Source: Cercospora beticola
Taxonomy: Eukaryota; Ascomycota; Dothideomycetes; Mycosphaerellales; Mycosphaerellaceae
Direction of reading: 5' to 3'
NCBI RefSeq assembly: GCF_033473495.1
Contig: NC_088943.1
Span: 1,902,001 to 1,966,000 of the forward strand
DNA length: 64,000 nucleotides
Positions 11,202 through 21,957 of this stretch are shown here, in pieces. The notes below the pieces were generated by a model. It was not told where the DNA came from, searched no databases, and worked only from the letters and a program-made list of their open reading frames with translations. Both the position numbers and the translations under genes were made by a program. Positions within the stretch are counted from its first letter, which is position 1; each line of letters starts with the position of its first letter.

Positions 11202-11874
11202 TTTCGGCTGTACTGTGTGCGACCAAGAAAGTGAAGCTAGTACGAAGAGTCGACTGTTGATGAGCAAGACTTGAGGTGTGGTGAATAACAGAAAGATGCT
11301 ACCTTCGGCTCGCGCCGCTGAGGCAGGGAGTACCCGTTGAAGCTGAAGGTAAAGGTAAAGTGAAGGAAACGGCAAAGGCCCGAGGGAAGTCGCGACGCGC
11401 TGAACTTCTAAAGCACAGACAAGAACCTTCACCACAACTGAGCAAATCACGTCTCGGTGTCCTGATCCTCCTGTGAATGCATTTGACGATCTCGAAATTT
11501 TTTTTATCAAGCTTCACTTCTTCACATTCTTCCTCTGGTCCTCCCTTCCTTGAGCCAATGCAAGTCGTACCGCTTCGCTTCGCTACCGTCTCTGATATTG
11601 CAGGTGCGCAACTGTTTCCGTGTTCGGGTATTAGCTGTCAGTGGAAAGGTTTGCCGAAGAGGTCTATGGAATGCCTGGCTACGCCAATGTGCAGGAGTGT
11701 CGTCGGTTTCTCAGGTAAAGAGATGCTGGTATGCTGTCTTCCAGTGAAGGCCATATGCAGCCTGCCTGTAGTCCAGCTCGGCACAAGCCGATGCCCCAGC
11801 TGCCTCAAGAAAGAGACGCCTCTTCGCAACCGCCCCTGCACCATTTCTGGGGCCATGCTGCGCCGTACAGCCTT
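11202..11874. other. Spacer between the two tandem paralogues
   Basis: About 670 bases containing the promoter of copy 1 (transcribed leftwards) and the 3' end of copy 2. No separate gene was seen. Confidence 0.5.
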
Positions 11875-13137
11875 TCACCCCTTAACAACGCAGTGCACCC
11901 AGTTCCCCTGCTTCACAGCAGCAGAACAAGTTTGTTGAAGACCCAGCTGGCCCATGACAAATTCTCTAAAGGCTGTTCCGCCCCAATCGAAAATTTCGAT
12001 CTTTTCTGCACGCCGCGCTAAGTCCATAAAAGGCTTCAACTCTTCGACCATTTCGCAAGTATCGACCTGCACGGGCTTCTTGCCGCTAACTTTACCTGTT
12101 CTGTTGTAAACAGATCTTCGCACTTGGTTGTACTGTTCGAACCAGTGACAATGGAAGAAACTGAACTTCAGTCGCTTTGGAGCAAGGTGATGCAGCATAT
12201 TCCCGACTGGCGCCATGTCATAGAACGTTGTGGCGTCTGCGCCCAGGCATATGTGGAGGCACTGTATTTGCTCCTGGGCACGGATAGGCATCGCCGACAG
12301 TGCAATGTGCAAGTCCTTGAGTGTATCAAAGCGGAAATTATTGACTCCGTAGAAGACTGAAGATGATTCTTGGTGTATTTTCTTGCAAGTGCGGAAGAGC
12401 GCTAAAAGCTCGCTGCAAACCTGGTTTGATACGAATTGCTCGCGGTTCACCTCGGAATAGGGATCGACCGTGTGGTCGTACTTCTGGTCTCCTGGAATGA
12501 GCTGGAAATGTTTGTCTTCGGAAAAGTTGATGCCCACGTCGGGGAAACGCAGCACCTTCTCGTATATCTTGTTTCGCAATTCCGGAGAAAGATCGAGGAA
12601 GCGAAATTTGCCTGCGCGCGCTGGTTCGAGCCAGCGTCTCAGGTACACTCGAGCGGCATTCGCAGTAATGCCATACTCGGAGGGTGTCCGGTAAGTGGGC
12701 CAGCGGACTGCTGTGATGGTAAGCGGCAAATCAAAATCCCGTAAATTCTCAGGAAATCCCTCTACGACTTCTTCCAAGATCACACGCTTCTGCAGGCGCT
12801 GCAGCGCCGAAAAGTATGCAAAAGCGTTGATGGCAAGCTTGCCGTAGTAGCTGAACGTGAGCAGTATTGAGGCATGTATCTCTGCGACAGACAGAACATG
12901 CACATCTCTATCCGAGTCGTCGTGCTCATTGCTGTGGATCATTGCGAACACTGCCATTTCGCCAACAGTGAATGGTGGCTTCTTCCCACAATGGCGCCAT
13001 GGTGCAATCAACTGCCAGATGTCTTTACGAAGAGACATGACTCGACTGACTTTGAATGCTTCGAACTCGGCCTCTTGTAGCTCTGGCGCGGCAGACTCAC
13101 GCATAGCTGGAGCATCAGTGTCAGTCGCCGGCTCCAT
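11875..13137 (-). CDS. ELRNKIYE-motif protein, tandem copy 2
   Basis: A single exon of 420 aa, start at 13137. It mirrors copy 1 in order: IWQLIAPWRH...PPFTVGEMAVFAMI, then EYGITANAARVYLRRWLEPAR, FRFLDLSPELRNKIYEKVL, and CKKIHQESSSVFYGVNNFRF. A conserved tail (ELKPFMDLARRAEKIEIF) matches copy 1 (DLKPFIDLARRAKKVTFF). Copy 2 has an extra stretch in the N-terminal third (EHDDSDRDVHVLSVAEIH) and a different C-terminus. The level of divergence suggests an old duplication. No membrane segment or signal peptide was seen. The function is presumably the same type as copy 1 (protein-protein adaptor), which is unproven. Confidence 0.75.
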   Translation of the reverse strand: MEPATDTDAPAMRESAAPELQEAEFEAFKVSRVMSLRKDIWQLIAPWRHCGKKPPFTVGEMAVFAMIHSNEHDDSDRDVHVLSVAEIHASILLTFSYYGKLAINAFAYFSALQRLQKRVILEEVVEGFPENLRDFDLPLTITAVRWPTYRTPSEYGITANAARVYLRRWLEPARAGKFRFLDLSPELRNKIYEKVLRFPDVGINFSEDKHFQLIPGDQKYDHTVDPYSEVNREQFVSNQVCSELLALFRTCKKIHQESSSVFYGVNNFRFDTLKDLHIALSAMPIRAQEQIQCLHICLGADATTFYDMAPVGNMLHHLAPKRLKFSFFHCHWFEQYNQVRRSVYNRTGKVSGKKPVQVDTCEMVEELKPFMDLARRAEKIEIFDWGGTAFREFVMGQLGLQQTCSAAVKQGNWVHCVVKG

Positions 13138-14011
13138 GGCTGGCCGTAATGTCGCGGTCGCAAGAGTGATGCAAATACTTGAAATCCGACTGTGCCATGT
13201 GCCAGCACGGCATACTTATGGCAAGCCCAGTTGCACTTAAGCATGCAAGGGATGCGGGCAGAAGCTTTGCCGAACAGGCAGCAATCAGAAATGAGAAGCA
13301 AGGTGCAAGTGAAAGACGGCGAGTGGAACGTCTGACTGCAGACCGGTCATTCGTAAGAAGACCTGTTCTGGACGCCTATGGCCTGGTCGTTGCAGGCCTT
13401 CATCGCTAGAGCCATCGCGGCGTGCTGGCATCTCCCATGGCGTTTCCAGGCCATAATGTTGATATGCCAATTTCCTAGGGCTGCAGACGTATGTGCTACC
13501 GGAAGGAGTACCGCATGCGCATGCGCCGTGCTCTCTGTTATGCGATGGTGATCGATGGTGATGACTGCTGAGATGAAGTCGAAGGAGGAAGAGGAGCGAA
13601 GGTCGAAAGCGGCAGTGGAGCGACGCGAAAGTGACGCGGCCAACCGTGCTTGCCAGGATGATCCTCGCACGCACAGACACGTCTGCTCTCAACCACTTCA
13701 CCCGTTCCACGCGTACACCAAACTCTGTCTTGCAATTCACCGACACCATCAAAATCGACCTCACTACTGTCAGAATCAGAAATACTCACTTCCAGGTCAG
13801 GTTCAGTCGGCATTGAAAATGAAACAGCTCAGCGCGCCAAGAATGTGGCGATCAGCCCACCAATCAATGCCGCCCGACGTAGATCCATCTCGTGTTCTCT
13901 TCAGGAGACGAGTTCGCGCTCGTGAAGACAGCATTCCAACCTCAAAACCTAATGCTCCATCACCTTAGGCATTCCTAGTGCGGCTGTGTGGTTTCCATTC
14001 ATTCTCGGATC
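13138..14011. other. Divergent promoter region
   Basis: About 870 bases between the start of ELRNKIYE copy 2 (minus) and the GH47 gene (plus). Frames of 90-160 codons here overlap each other on both strands and look like chance. No motif is convincing enough to list. Confidence 0.5.
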
Positions 14012-15817
14012 ATGTTCCTCTCCAGAAGCCGCGTCGGCACGTATGCCGTGGCTGTCATCCTGTTTGTTATCTTCGTCTTACATCTCAGGCCATCCGCATT
14101 TTCGTCAGGAGCTGGTCGATACAGACGCCCAGAGAACTCAGATCCAAACAAATTCAGCTGGAGCAAGCGAAAGGAGCGATATCCTGCACTGTATCAGCAT
14201 GTGCTTCCCGCAGCTGGATCCTTGTCCAGCCAGATTCCAAGAATACAGTATGATTTTCGACAGCAATTTCCCTCCAGAGAAGAGGTTGCCACGACCAGAC
14301 AACGCTTGACCCAGATCAAATCCGCCATGGAGCGATCCTGGGACGCGTACAGACGACGCGCTTGGCTTATGGACGAATTGGCGCCTGTGTCTGGCGGCAA
14401 CAAGACCACGTATGGCGGCTGGGCTGCCACTCTTTGCGATTCACTGGACACCCTATGGATCATGGGCATGAAGGCAGAATTCAAAGAAGCTGTTGATGCT
14501 ATTGCGGCGATCGACTTCACTGCAACCACAATGGAGACCATCAACCTCTTCGAAACCACAATTCGCTACATGGGCGGCTTCCTCTCTGCCTACGACCTTT
14601 CTGGAGACAGGAGGCTACTCGATAAGAGTCTCGAGCTTGCCGATATGATCTACGCCGCCTTTGACACACCAAACCGTCTTCCCATCTTGCGCTGGGACTT
14701 TCACGCAGCTCGCGAAGGCAAAGAGCAAGAATCGCCTGAAGACATCATTCTCGCAGAGATTGGGTCTTTGTCTCTGGAGTTCACCCGCCTGTCTCAAATT
14801 ACCGGCGACTCCAAATGGTACGATGCAGTCGCGAGAATCACAGACATCTTCGAGGAGCAGCAGCAGAAGTCTTCGCTTCCAGGAATGTGGCCTTTGAAAG
14901 TCAACGGCCGAGCAGCAGACTTTGCTTCAGGAAACACATACTCACTTGGCGCCTTCTCTGATTCCATGTACGAATACCTGCCGAAGATGTTCGCACTGCT
15001 TGGCGGATCTTCGCAGTACGCAAATATGTACCTTGCCGCAATGGATACTGCAATCAAGCATGTTATTTTCAGGCCCATGATCAAAGACAACAGAACTGAG
15101 ATCCTGGCTTCTGGCACGACTCGTGTAAAAGAGGGAGGGGAAATCGAGCTCCAGCCGGAGTACCAGCACCTCGTCTGCTACACTGGAGGAATGCTCGCGC
15201 TTGGTGGCCGACTTTTCAACAACCCACATCATATTGAGATTGGCGAACAACTCACAGATGGGTGTATCTGGGCATATCGCCAATTTCCCTGTCTCATTAT
15301 GCCCGAGAACTCGCAACTCGTCCCTTGCCCTACCGACAAGCCCTGCAAATGGGATGAGAAGGCCTGGCACGACGCGGTCGTGAAAGACTCCGCCATTTTC
15401 GATAATATGGGCAAAAATGCCACAACACTGATCAAGGAAATGCACATACCTCCCGGCTTCTCCACGATTCGCGACGCCAAATATCATTTGCGCCCGGAGG
15501 CGATCGAGAGCATATTCCTGATGTATCGAATTACCGGAAACAGCACTTGGCAAGAGAAAGGCTGGGAGATGTTCCGAAGTATTCACGCGCACACTCGTAC
15601 GAAATTTGCGCATGCTGCGATCGAGGATGTTACGAATAGGACTGCGCCGAAGATGGACAACATGGAGAGCTTCTGGACCGCGGAGACGTTGAAGTATTTC
15701 TATCTGTTGTTCGACGAGCCTACTCATATCAGCTTGGATGAGTATGTGTTCAATACTGAAGCCCATCCTCTCCGACGGCCTAGCACTGGCAAGACTGGCT
15801 GGTTCTCTTGGAAATGA
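14012..15817 (+). CDS. GH47 class I alpha-1,2-mannosidase
   Basis: A single exon of 601 aa; the start at 14012 is the first ATG (the frame opens upstream at a GTG). A type II signal anchor (about residues 5-22, TYAVAVILFVIFVLHL) places it in the ER/Golgi lumen. The catalytic domain follows from about residue 95 with the family pattern: WDAYRRRAWLMDEL, GWAATLCDSLDTLWIMGM, LFETTIRYMGGFLSAY, EIGSLSLEFTRLSQITGD, YTYSLGAF-type segments, ALGGRLF, RPEAIESIFLMYRITGN, and a VFNTEAHP ending whose Thr is the calcium ligand in the family. These enzymes trim alpha-1,2-mannose from N-glycans (or mannan) in a calcium-dependent inverting reaction. It appears complete and intact. It may belong to the fungus-specific subgroup rather than Mns1, which needs a tree. 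Confidence 0.9.
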   Translation: MFLSRSRVGTYAVAVILFVIFVLHLRPSAFSSGAGRYRRPENSDPNKFSWSKRKERYPALYQHVLPAAGSLSSQIPRIQYDFRQQFPSREEVATTRQRLTQIKSAMERSWDAYRRRAWLMDELAPVSGGNKTTYGGWAATLCDSLDTLWIMGMKAEFKEAVDAIAAIDFTATTMETINLFETTIRYMGGFLSAYDLSGDRRLLDKSLELADMIYAAFDTPNRLPILRWDFHAAREGKEQESPEDIILAEIGSLSLEFTRLSQITGDSKWYDAVARITDIFEEQQQKSSLPGMWPLKVNGRAADFASGNTYSLGAFSDSMYEYLPKMFALLGGSSQYANMYLAAMDTAIKHVIFRPMIKDNRTEILASGTTRVKEGGEIELQPEYQHLVCYTGGMLALGGRLFNNPHHIEIGEQLTDGCIWAYRQFPCLIMPENSQLVPCPTDKPCKWDEKAWHDAVVKDSAIFDNMGKNATTLIKEMHIPPGFSTIRDAKYHLRPEAIESIFLMYRITGNSTWQEKGWEMFRSIHAHTRTKFAHAAIEDVTNRTAPKMDNMESFWTAETLKYFYLLFDEPTHISLDEYVFNTEAHPLRRPSTGKTGWFSWK

Positions 15818-16437
15818 TTGTCGCGGACGTCGACGTGGAGCGCTGAGACTCGGCTCCCGCAGTGACCGACCTTGTGATGCTTGGTAATGTTCTCATTGAC
15901 GATGGAAACCGCTCGTCGACGTCAATGGATGTACGAAATCCGATTTCTTGTGGTATCAGCGACGACTTAAGCTTTCCAGACGTCACGGGATGTGTGAAGC
16001 ACGAACGCCAGCGTGGGACCTTGCGAGGAGCTGGAGCGAATATATGTGGAAGAGCTGCTCGCGCTCATACGCGCGGCCGACCACGTATTCTGGACGACCT
16101 GCGTCTGCATTGGCTACAGTCGTCCTGCATGACCTGCCGCATTCGGAATGAAGGACTTCAAAGCTTGGCGAATGGGACAACGCGACTCACCCATGTGTCT
16201 GCCGATCATCCCGCTTCATGAACCACTTGTGCGAGCTTGCACTACTTTCCTGCAGCTTCTTTGACACAAGCATGGCGATCAATGCTTCTTCTGCCCAAGC
16301 AGCCGAGATGGCTTGTAAAGTAGGGCAGGCTGAACGGCATCTTGCGCACCTCACTCCATCACGGCCGAGCTACATATATCAACCAGCCCTCGCTCATGAA
16401 CTTTCGCTGCCTGGAATTTCGCTTCAAGTCAGCAACG
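15818..16437. other. Intergenic, promoter of the phosphatase gene
   Basis: No gene is supported. A TATA-like TACATATATC stretch at about 16370-16380 lies some 60 bases before the ATG at 16438 and is a plausible core promoter. Confidence 0.45.
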
Positions 16438-17001
16438 ATGAAGTCTTTTCTGGCACTCCTGGCCCTTGTGCCAATGGCCCTCGCAAAGCCGACAGTCTAC
16501 CTCATCCGTCACGGCGAGAAGCCATTGAGCGGCAACGGCCTCAATGCACAAGGAATGCAGCGAGCGCAATGTCTCCGCAACGTCTTCGGCGCAAGCTCCA
16601 GCTACGACATCGACTTGATCTTGACACAAGATTACAAGAAAGGTGCATGACCTCACACCATGTCTCCTCTCTGCGAGTACCTGACTGTCTTAGATGGCTC
16701 CCGCAAACGCCCTTATGACACCGTGAAGCCACTCGCCGACGACCTGGGCCTCAAAATCGACCACTCCTGCGATCGCGATGACCCGAAATGCGTCAAAGAC
16801 AAAGTCAACAACTACTCCGGATCAGGCAATGTTTTGATCTGCTGGGAACATGATGCTCTAACAGATATTGTGGAGAAGCTGGGAGATGACAATGCGCCAA
16901 AGTATCCTGGTGACAGATTCGATCTGATCTGGACAGATCCGCCAAAGTACACGAGCATCACAGACGAGTACAGCGAGAATTGTCCAGGATTGGATAATTG
17001 A
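16438..17001 (+). CDS. Secreted histidine-phosphatase (phosphoglycerate-mutase-like) protein
   Basis: Two exons, 16438..16642 and 16694..17001, separated by a 51-bp intron (GTGCAT donor, CTGAC branch site, TTAG acceptor), give 170 aa. The ATG at 16438 yields a clear signal peptide (MKSFLALLALVPMALA). The mature protein begins KPTVYLIRHGEKP, carrying the RHG signature with the nucleophilic His at residue 25. The C-terminal half has ICWEHDALTDIVEKL, where the second catalytic-type His sits. These short secreted members of the histidine phosphatase superfamily are common in ascomycetes; substrates are mostly unknown. At 170 residues it is a minimal version of the fold. It is co-oriented with GH47 upstream and converges on the dioxygenase gene downstream. 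Confidence 0.85.
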
Positions 17002-17135
17002 AAAGTCAAATCATTTAGCGAAAACCAGGCGACAGTGAGAGAGATCTTCAGAAACAGAATCCATACAAAGCAAATGATCTATAGTGCTCAAACAACAAAT
17101 TCCAACATCATTTCCAACGACGTCTCATCACACAT

Positions 17136-18802
17136 CTACTTCTTCTCATTCACCTCCACCTTCTTCCTATCCCAACCCCTCTCATGACACCACCTCTCAA
17201 CCTCCTTATCCAACTTCTCATAACTATCATAAACATTCTCCATCATCTCATTCACAACCTTCCCTTGCGCCTCCCTCTCCTCCACCGAAATCCCCTCCCA
17301 AACCTCCCTCATCAACTCCATAACAGCAAACAACTGATTCGGCAACCACGTAACAATCGGACTTCCCCCCGTAGCCGTAGGATGCGCCGTGCGTCTCATA
17401 ATATACTCTCTCGCAAACAACCAATGTCTCCAACGGAAAGATCGGACATGTTCGAGGAGGCGGAGGTATAAGATTCGGGTTTGGAGGTCTTTGAGGCAGT
17501 AGGATTTGATGGAGAGTTCGGAGGAGCGGGAGAGGACGTAGGAGAGGAATTCGCGGTGGGGTTTGGGGCGGTAGGAGCGGAAGTCTTTGAGGATGTTGGT
17601 GAGTGGGTTGGAGGGCATGGGGATTTGGAGGAGGTGGTCCAAGAGGGGGATTATGGCGTCGTTGGCGCCGGATTCGCCGCGGAAGTATTGCGGGGTGTTG
17701 TTGGCGTGACCGGAGTAGATTACGCCGTTGGGGAAGAAGGGTTGGTTCTGTGGGGTGGTGTTAGAATGTGGGGTGAGAGGGTGGGAGTAGGGAGGAGAGG
17801 CTTACTGTGATGCCGAAGATGAAGGTGCGGTAGCTGATGTAGTCCTTTGGCTTGCTTTGATTCCACATTCCTTCCATTGAGTCTTCGATCACACGCATTG
17901 TGCTGAGGAGGTGGTCGAATGCATCGGCCACTGTGGATACGCCAGTGTCTGCTGCTACGGCATCGAGGAGCTGGACGGCGCCTTGTACAAGTGGGCCAGT
18001 GTGCTTGACCATGTCGACGTGAGTGAGGATAAAGCCAGCTTCGGATGAACAGGCATCGAGACCCTTCTCGAAGGCACGGATCAAACGGAGGTTGCTGTAT
18101 TCCGAAGCACCGATGGAGGCATTGACAAAGCGGTAGTTGAACAGAGCGTAGCCAGCAGCGTAAGCCAGGAAGGCCGGGACATCAAGCCTGTACGCACGTT
18201 TAGTGACGAGGTAGGAGTATGGGGATGAGTTGAACTCACATCTTGGCACACTTCACAAGTGGACCAGCAATCTCCTTTGGCAGAACAGGTCGGCCCATGC
18301 CATAGGTGCCATCCTTATTCCACTGTTCCCAGCATGGCTCAAGCAGATAAGCAGATGCCAAGAAGGAGTAGTCTCGGAAGGCGGCAGAGACAGCGACCAG
18401 GTCTGGCTTGCCATCGGCAGCAATCAGGTTATCAATCTCATGATTGAGATCAGGCAGCGCCTTCTGCTCGTCAATGGTGGGGCCGAGTTGGTAAGTGGCG
18501 AGCAGACCTGGTGTGCCGTCTAGCTTCTCAATTGGCATGTCATCGCAGAGCTTCTGGAGAGGGGCGAAGACTGGTGGAAGTTCGACTAGTGGTGTCTGAA
18601 GTGGAAGGAAGCCTGTTCATGTTCAGTACATCGGTATCGATGTGGCTTGGGGTGGATAGCTACCATTCTGTGTGGTGATGGTGAACGGGTCAAGCGAGGA
18701 GGAAAGTGTAGCCGGATCATCATGGATATGTGGGAATACAGCCCGAGTGTCAGACACTCTGGGCTCATCTTGCGCAGCATTGCTGCTGAGGTACGGGCTC
18801 AT
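17136..18802 (-). CDS. BNA2: Indoleamine 2,3-dioxygenase family protein
   Basis: Four exons on the minus strand: 18802..18664, 18612..18240, 18187..17806 and 17747..17136. Introns of 51, 52 and 58 bp have consistent phases and produce 501 aa. The protein opens the N-formylkynurenine route: it oxidatively cleaves the indole ring of L-tryptophan with heme and O2, feeding kynurenine and NAD synthesis in the cytosol. The sequence follows the family throughout: SYFLASAYLLEPC-type segment (YSFLASAYLLEPC), FNYRFVNASIGAS, YRTFIFGIT, FFPNGVIYSG, FRGESGANDAIIPLLDHLL, and LLEHVRSFRWRHWLFAREYI with the proximal heme-ligand His at about residue 406, then the TATGGSP loop. The C-terminus extends about 70 residues past this in a charged helix (VNEMMENVYDSYEKLDKEVE). 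All core motifs are intact, so it should be active. Confidence 0.92.
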
Positions 18803-19651
18803 GGTTGTCGTGAAGTGTGAGAAGAGTGATGGTTAAGGTGCAGAGGTCTTGGCAGTAGGTCTCTGAAGAATGACCAGAACAAAGCAAACGGCCAAATCTG
18901 CTCGAATGTGAAAGTTGAAAGAGAGGAAGAGAGTGAAATCTGGGGAGAACGCGCGAATATGTATTGTGTGGCCGGAATTCTTGCGGCCTTTGCATTATCT
19001 CAGAAAAAGAGTTTCGTGATTTGCCATTGGTCTGGCCGGAACAGTTCCATCGCGAGAACGTAAAGGAAATGCCATCGTTTGACCGCCTGACCCGAAGGCG
19101 GGGGTCCTGTAGATAAGGATGAAAGTGAACACGATCAAGCATGTCCAACATGTACCTACCGTAGCAGCAACGACCAGTCGGTGATGCCATGGACATGTGT
19201 GAGGATGAGCGGCGGCATGGTCGTGAAAGTCAACGTCGAGGATGCTTCCGATGGCCAGTAGAGGCGCTTTTCTGGAACAGCACAGCGTGATGATGCATAA
19301 GAGGGCGCCCATGGGGAATGCATATCACTCTCGAGTGCCCTAGGCCCGCCGACATCTCCCACTCATATCTCGAGCATTTTCGCTGATCAGAGGTGCAGAG
19401 AGCAGTCACGTGACCCATGCAGAATTTGACGAGTTGTGTCGCCGGCCCGGCCGGATGATGGTGTGACTCGTACAGCGCACAGTGTCGTTGCGTGACCAAG
19501 ATGGCAATCCTCGTTTGCGCCGAGGCGCAAAGTTGAACAGCGTTCTCAACCCATGAACGTGTCCTTCGGTCCATAGGTGTGCATCGAGGACCTGGCTGCC
19601 GTTGACATGGCGTGCAAACAAACGGAAACGCGCGCTGCGAGCTTCGATGAA

Positions 19652-20100
19652 CACTTCCGGACATCGATGCAAGTAGGCGCGTAGTGGCTGCAGCTCTCGG
19701 GTTTGCATGGCGCTGATAGCCGTATGCAGCATGATCGTAGAGGGGTGGATATCCATCCAGGTTATGAAGTCGACTTGGGCCTTCTCGACGTGTGAACACT
19801 TCCGGACACAGTCTTCGAAGCCTTGGTCTTTGATACGGCCAGAGTGACAGCATTTCCGCTCAAGAAGCACTTCCGAATCTTGAGCGGTTGGGCTGGCCAA
19901 GAGCATGGTCTGGCCTGGACAGCAAGCACTTCCGAATGCTGCCAGATGGCCATGTTGCCCGCAGCCACGTAGCAGAGAGGAGCACTTCCGAACCTCAATG
20001 CCGTGGTGGTTGCTGATTTGCGAGGGGATAATTCACTCAGTCTTGCAGAGTAGATTCAAGCAATCCACAAAAGCAGTTCTGGCGCGCCAACACTTCCGGA
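19652..20100 (+). repeat. Six direct copies of CACTTCCG(G/A)A
   Basis: The 10-mer CACTTCCGGA or CACTTCCGAA occurs at 19652, 19797, 19868, 19927, 19983 and 20091, all on the same strand, with spacings of 145, 71, 59, 56 and 108. A related CATTTCCGCT lies at 19851. The flanks are mostly unrelated, although A/G-rich AAGCA or GAACA precedes most copies. It could be a binding-site array, or the conserved core of a decayed tandem repeat. Confidence 0.7.
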
Positions 20101-20163
20101 GGCTGCCGTACGGAGTCGATTGTGGTCGAATCTTTTGGCGTCGTAGACAACAGAGTCTATCAA

Positions 20164-20367
20164 ATGCGCATGTGCAGTGTCTTCTTCGCAGCCGTCGCAG
20201 TAGCATCAGCCGCTCCATTGCGGACCCGCCCTTCGTGGATTGACCATCTCTTCACCATTCCCATCCACATCACCACTAGCTCCATCGTGTCCAGTTCTTG
20301 CATTTCCAAGGTGTTCGCCGTAAAGATGTGGAGTGGCAGCGCTTGGGGCGTGGTGCTGTCATGTTAG
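20164..20367 (+). CDS. Possible small secreted protein, 67 aa (weak)
   Basis: The ATG at 20164 gives a signal-peptide-like start (MRMCSVFFAAVAVASAAP) and a 67-residue product with four Cys (one inside the signal) and no known motif. It lies just after the CACTTCCG cluster in an otherwise gene-poor area. Only the leader argues for it; it may be chance. Confidence 0.2.
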   Translation: MRMCSVFFAAVAVASAAPLRTRPSWIDHLFTIPIHITTSSIVSSSCISKVFAVKMWSGSAWGVVLSC

Positions 20368-21957
20368 TGAGGCATTTGGGCGAACACCCGTTGCTGGAGG
20401 TGCGTGCGCTGGAGTCCGGTCATATCGTGGCGGAGGCGGAATGATGAACGACCCATAATCCTCATGACCATGCCATCGTCGAGCAGCTGCGCAGGAGGCC
20501 GTAAGTAAAAGGTGTCGTTGGCGCGAGGTTGTTGTCATCGCAAGGCAGAGTTTTGCGGGTGGGGAAAGCGGCAGACGGGAGGTGGTGGAGCCACAGAACA
20601 CAAACAGCGCGTTGAGGTCAAAACCAACATTGGAAATCATCCCACCACAATTCCAGAGACCGCAGGAGGTACAACGAATGCAAAAGTCCATCGAGCTCGG
20701 AAAGAAAAATTAATCAGTGGCATCGACACTGCCACGCTCGCATATTCGCACAATCGCCTAAGAGACTCTGGATTCCAATGAAACCGTCAAGGTCCAACAG
20801 TGAGGACGACGTCGACCAGAACATTCACCCTTCATCGAATGCGTCCAGTTATGGTCTGCACTGACGACTTTTCGGGCCCTGCAGCATCAGAATTGGAACT
20901 GTTGTCGATGTGCATCGAGTGTTGTCTAGGTGCCGTGCCAATTCGAAATCTCCCACGAAGTGATCCCGATCCTATTGCACTCTGTACAGCTTCTGACTTA
21001 TGCCACCACAAGCGGATTCCGCTGGAATCGCGGCAGGATACTGTGCGCCCGTTCGCGGGCTACTTGCGATGATGTCGATGATCAACTGGGCCTACTATCG
21101 CAAATGATGGTTCCAGACAATCTGGGCCAAGGACAAGTCATGGCATTCTTACGAATCTGGATCTTTTGCCATTTCAAGTTTGGTGCTATGAGATCTCGTG
21201 CTCTGTATCCTTGTGCACGGATAAGGTCGGGACCACTTGGCCACTTCTTCTATACTAAGGTGACGCCCGTCTTAGTCCGCGACCATGAGCTGTTGGCTTG
21301 CATCTGGCGACCGGGCGAATATCAGGTGTGCTAGACGGACTCTTCGCTGACAGAACTCAAGGAAAGAGAAAAGGTTGCTCCGATGCTGATGACTGCACAT
21401 CGCCAAGGTACACCGTATTGAGAAGGCCCAACTGCCGGGCCAATATCGGGACGACCAAGGCGCAATCCGCATCTGCTCTTTGCGAACAGGAGCATAAGAT
21501 CAACTTCAGTGCCTCACAGCTAAGTCTGTAAAGACGAGTCCTCAGAGTCGTGTTGGGACACGAGGTCGGCGTGGCCCAAGATGGGTCATCATACAGGCAA
21601 TGACATCAAATTTCATTCCGCCTGCATCGTCGCGAAAACGATGCCTCACAGGTAAGACAATTTCACTAATCTAAGCACTAGAAAAATGCCTCGGTAGTCG
21701 TGATACCCACTTTCCCATAGGAACTCATGCCACTCCTTTCATGTGCTTCTCGCCAATACAGCAATAGACGCAGTTCATTGGACCGTTCATCGGCTCGCAC
21801 GGAGCGCGAACGATCAGATTGCCGCTCGGAGTAGGCGGATTCACCGCAGGGGCAGTTCTACTTACTACAAGGCGTCGATTCTGTGCCCATTCGAGGCATT
21901 GCTCGTACACTCTTTTTGAGTCTGGCCATTCGTTCATCAACAAGCGCAATCTTCACC

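Larger units (their letters stand above)
18803..21957. other. Large gene-poor region, 3.1 kb
   Basis: Between the dioxygenase start and the secreted hydrolase. Frames up to about 207 codons occur, but they overlap on both strands with no domain-like features. The only structure noted is the cluster of CACTTCCG copies at 19652..20100 and a weak small secreted candidate at 20164. Part will be the dioxygenase promoter (first few hundred bases) and part the hydrolase promoter. A decayed element cannot be excluded. Confidence 0.5.

Noticed and set aside
19230..19853. 207-codon minus-strand frame in the gene-poor region
   Set aside because: Arg/His/Cys-rich composition typical of chance frames, with other frames open in parallel; the shared EVF/EVL segments derive from the CACTTCCG copies.
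20930..21334. 134-codon frame before the secreted hydrolase
   Set aside because: No domain, signal peptide or splice support; considered as a decayed gene but nothing recognisable remains.
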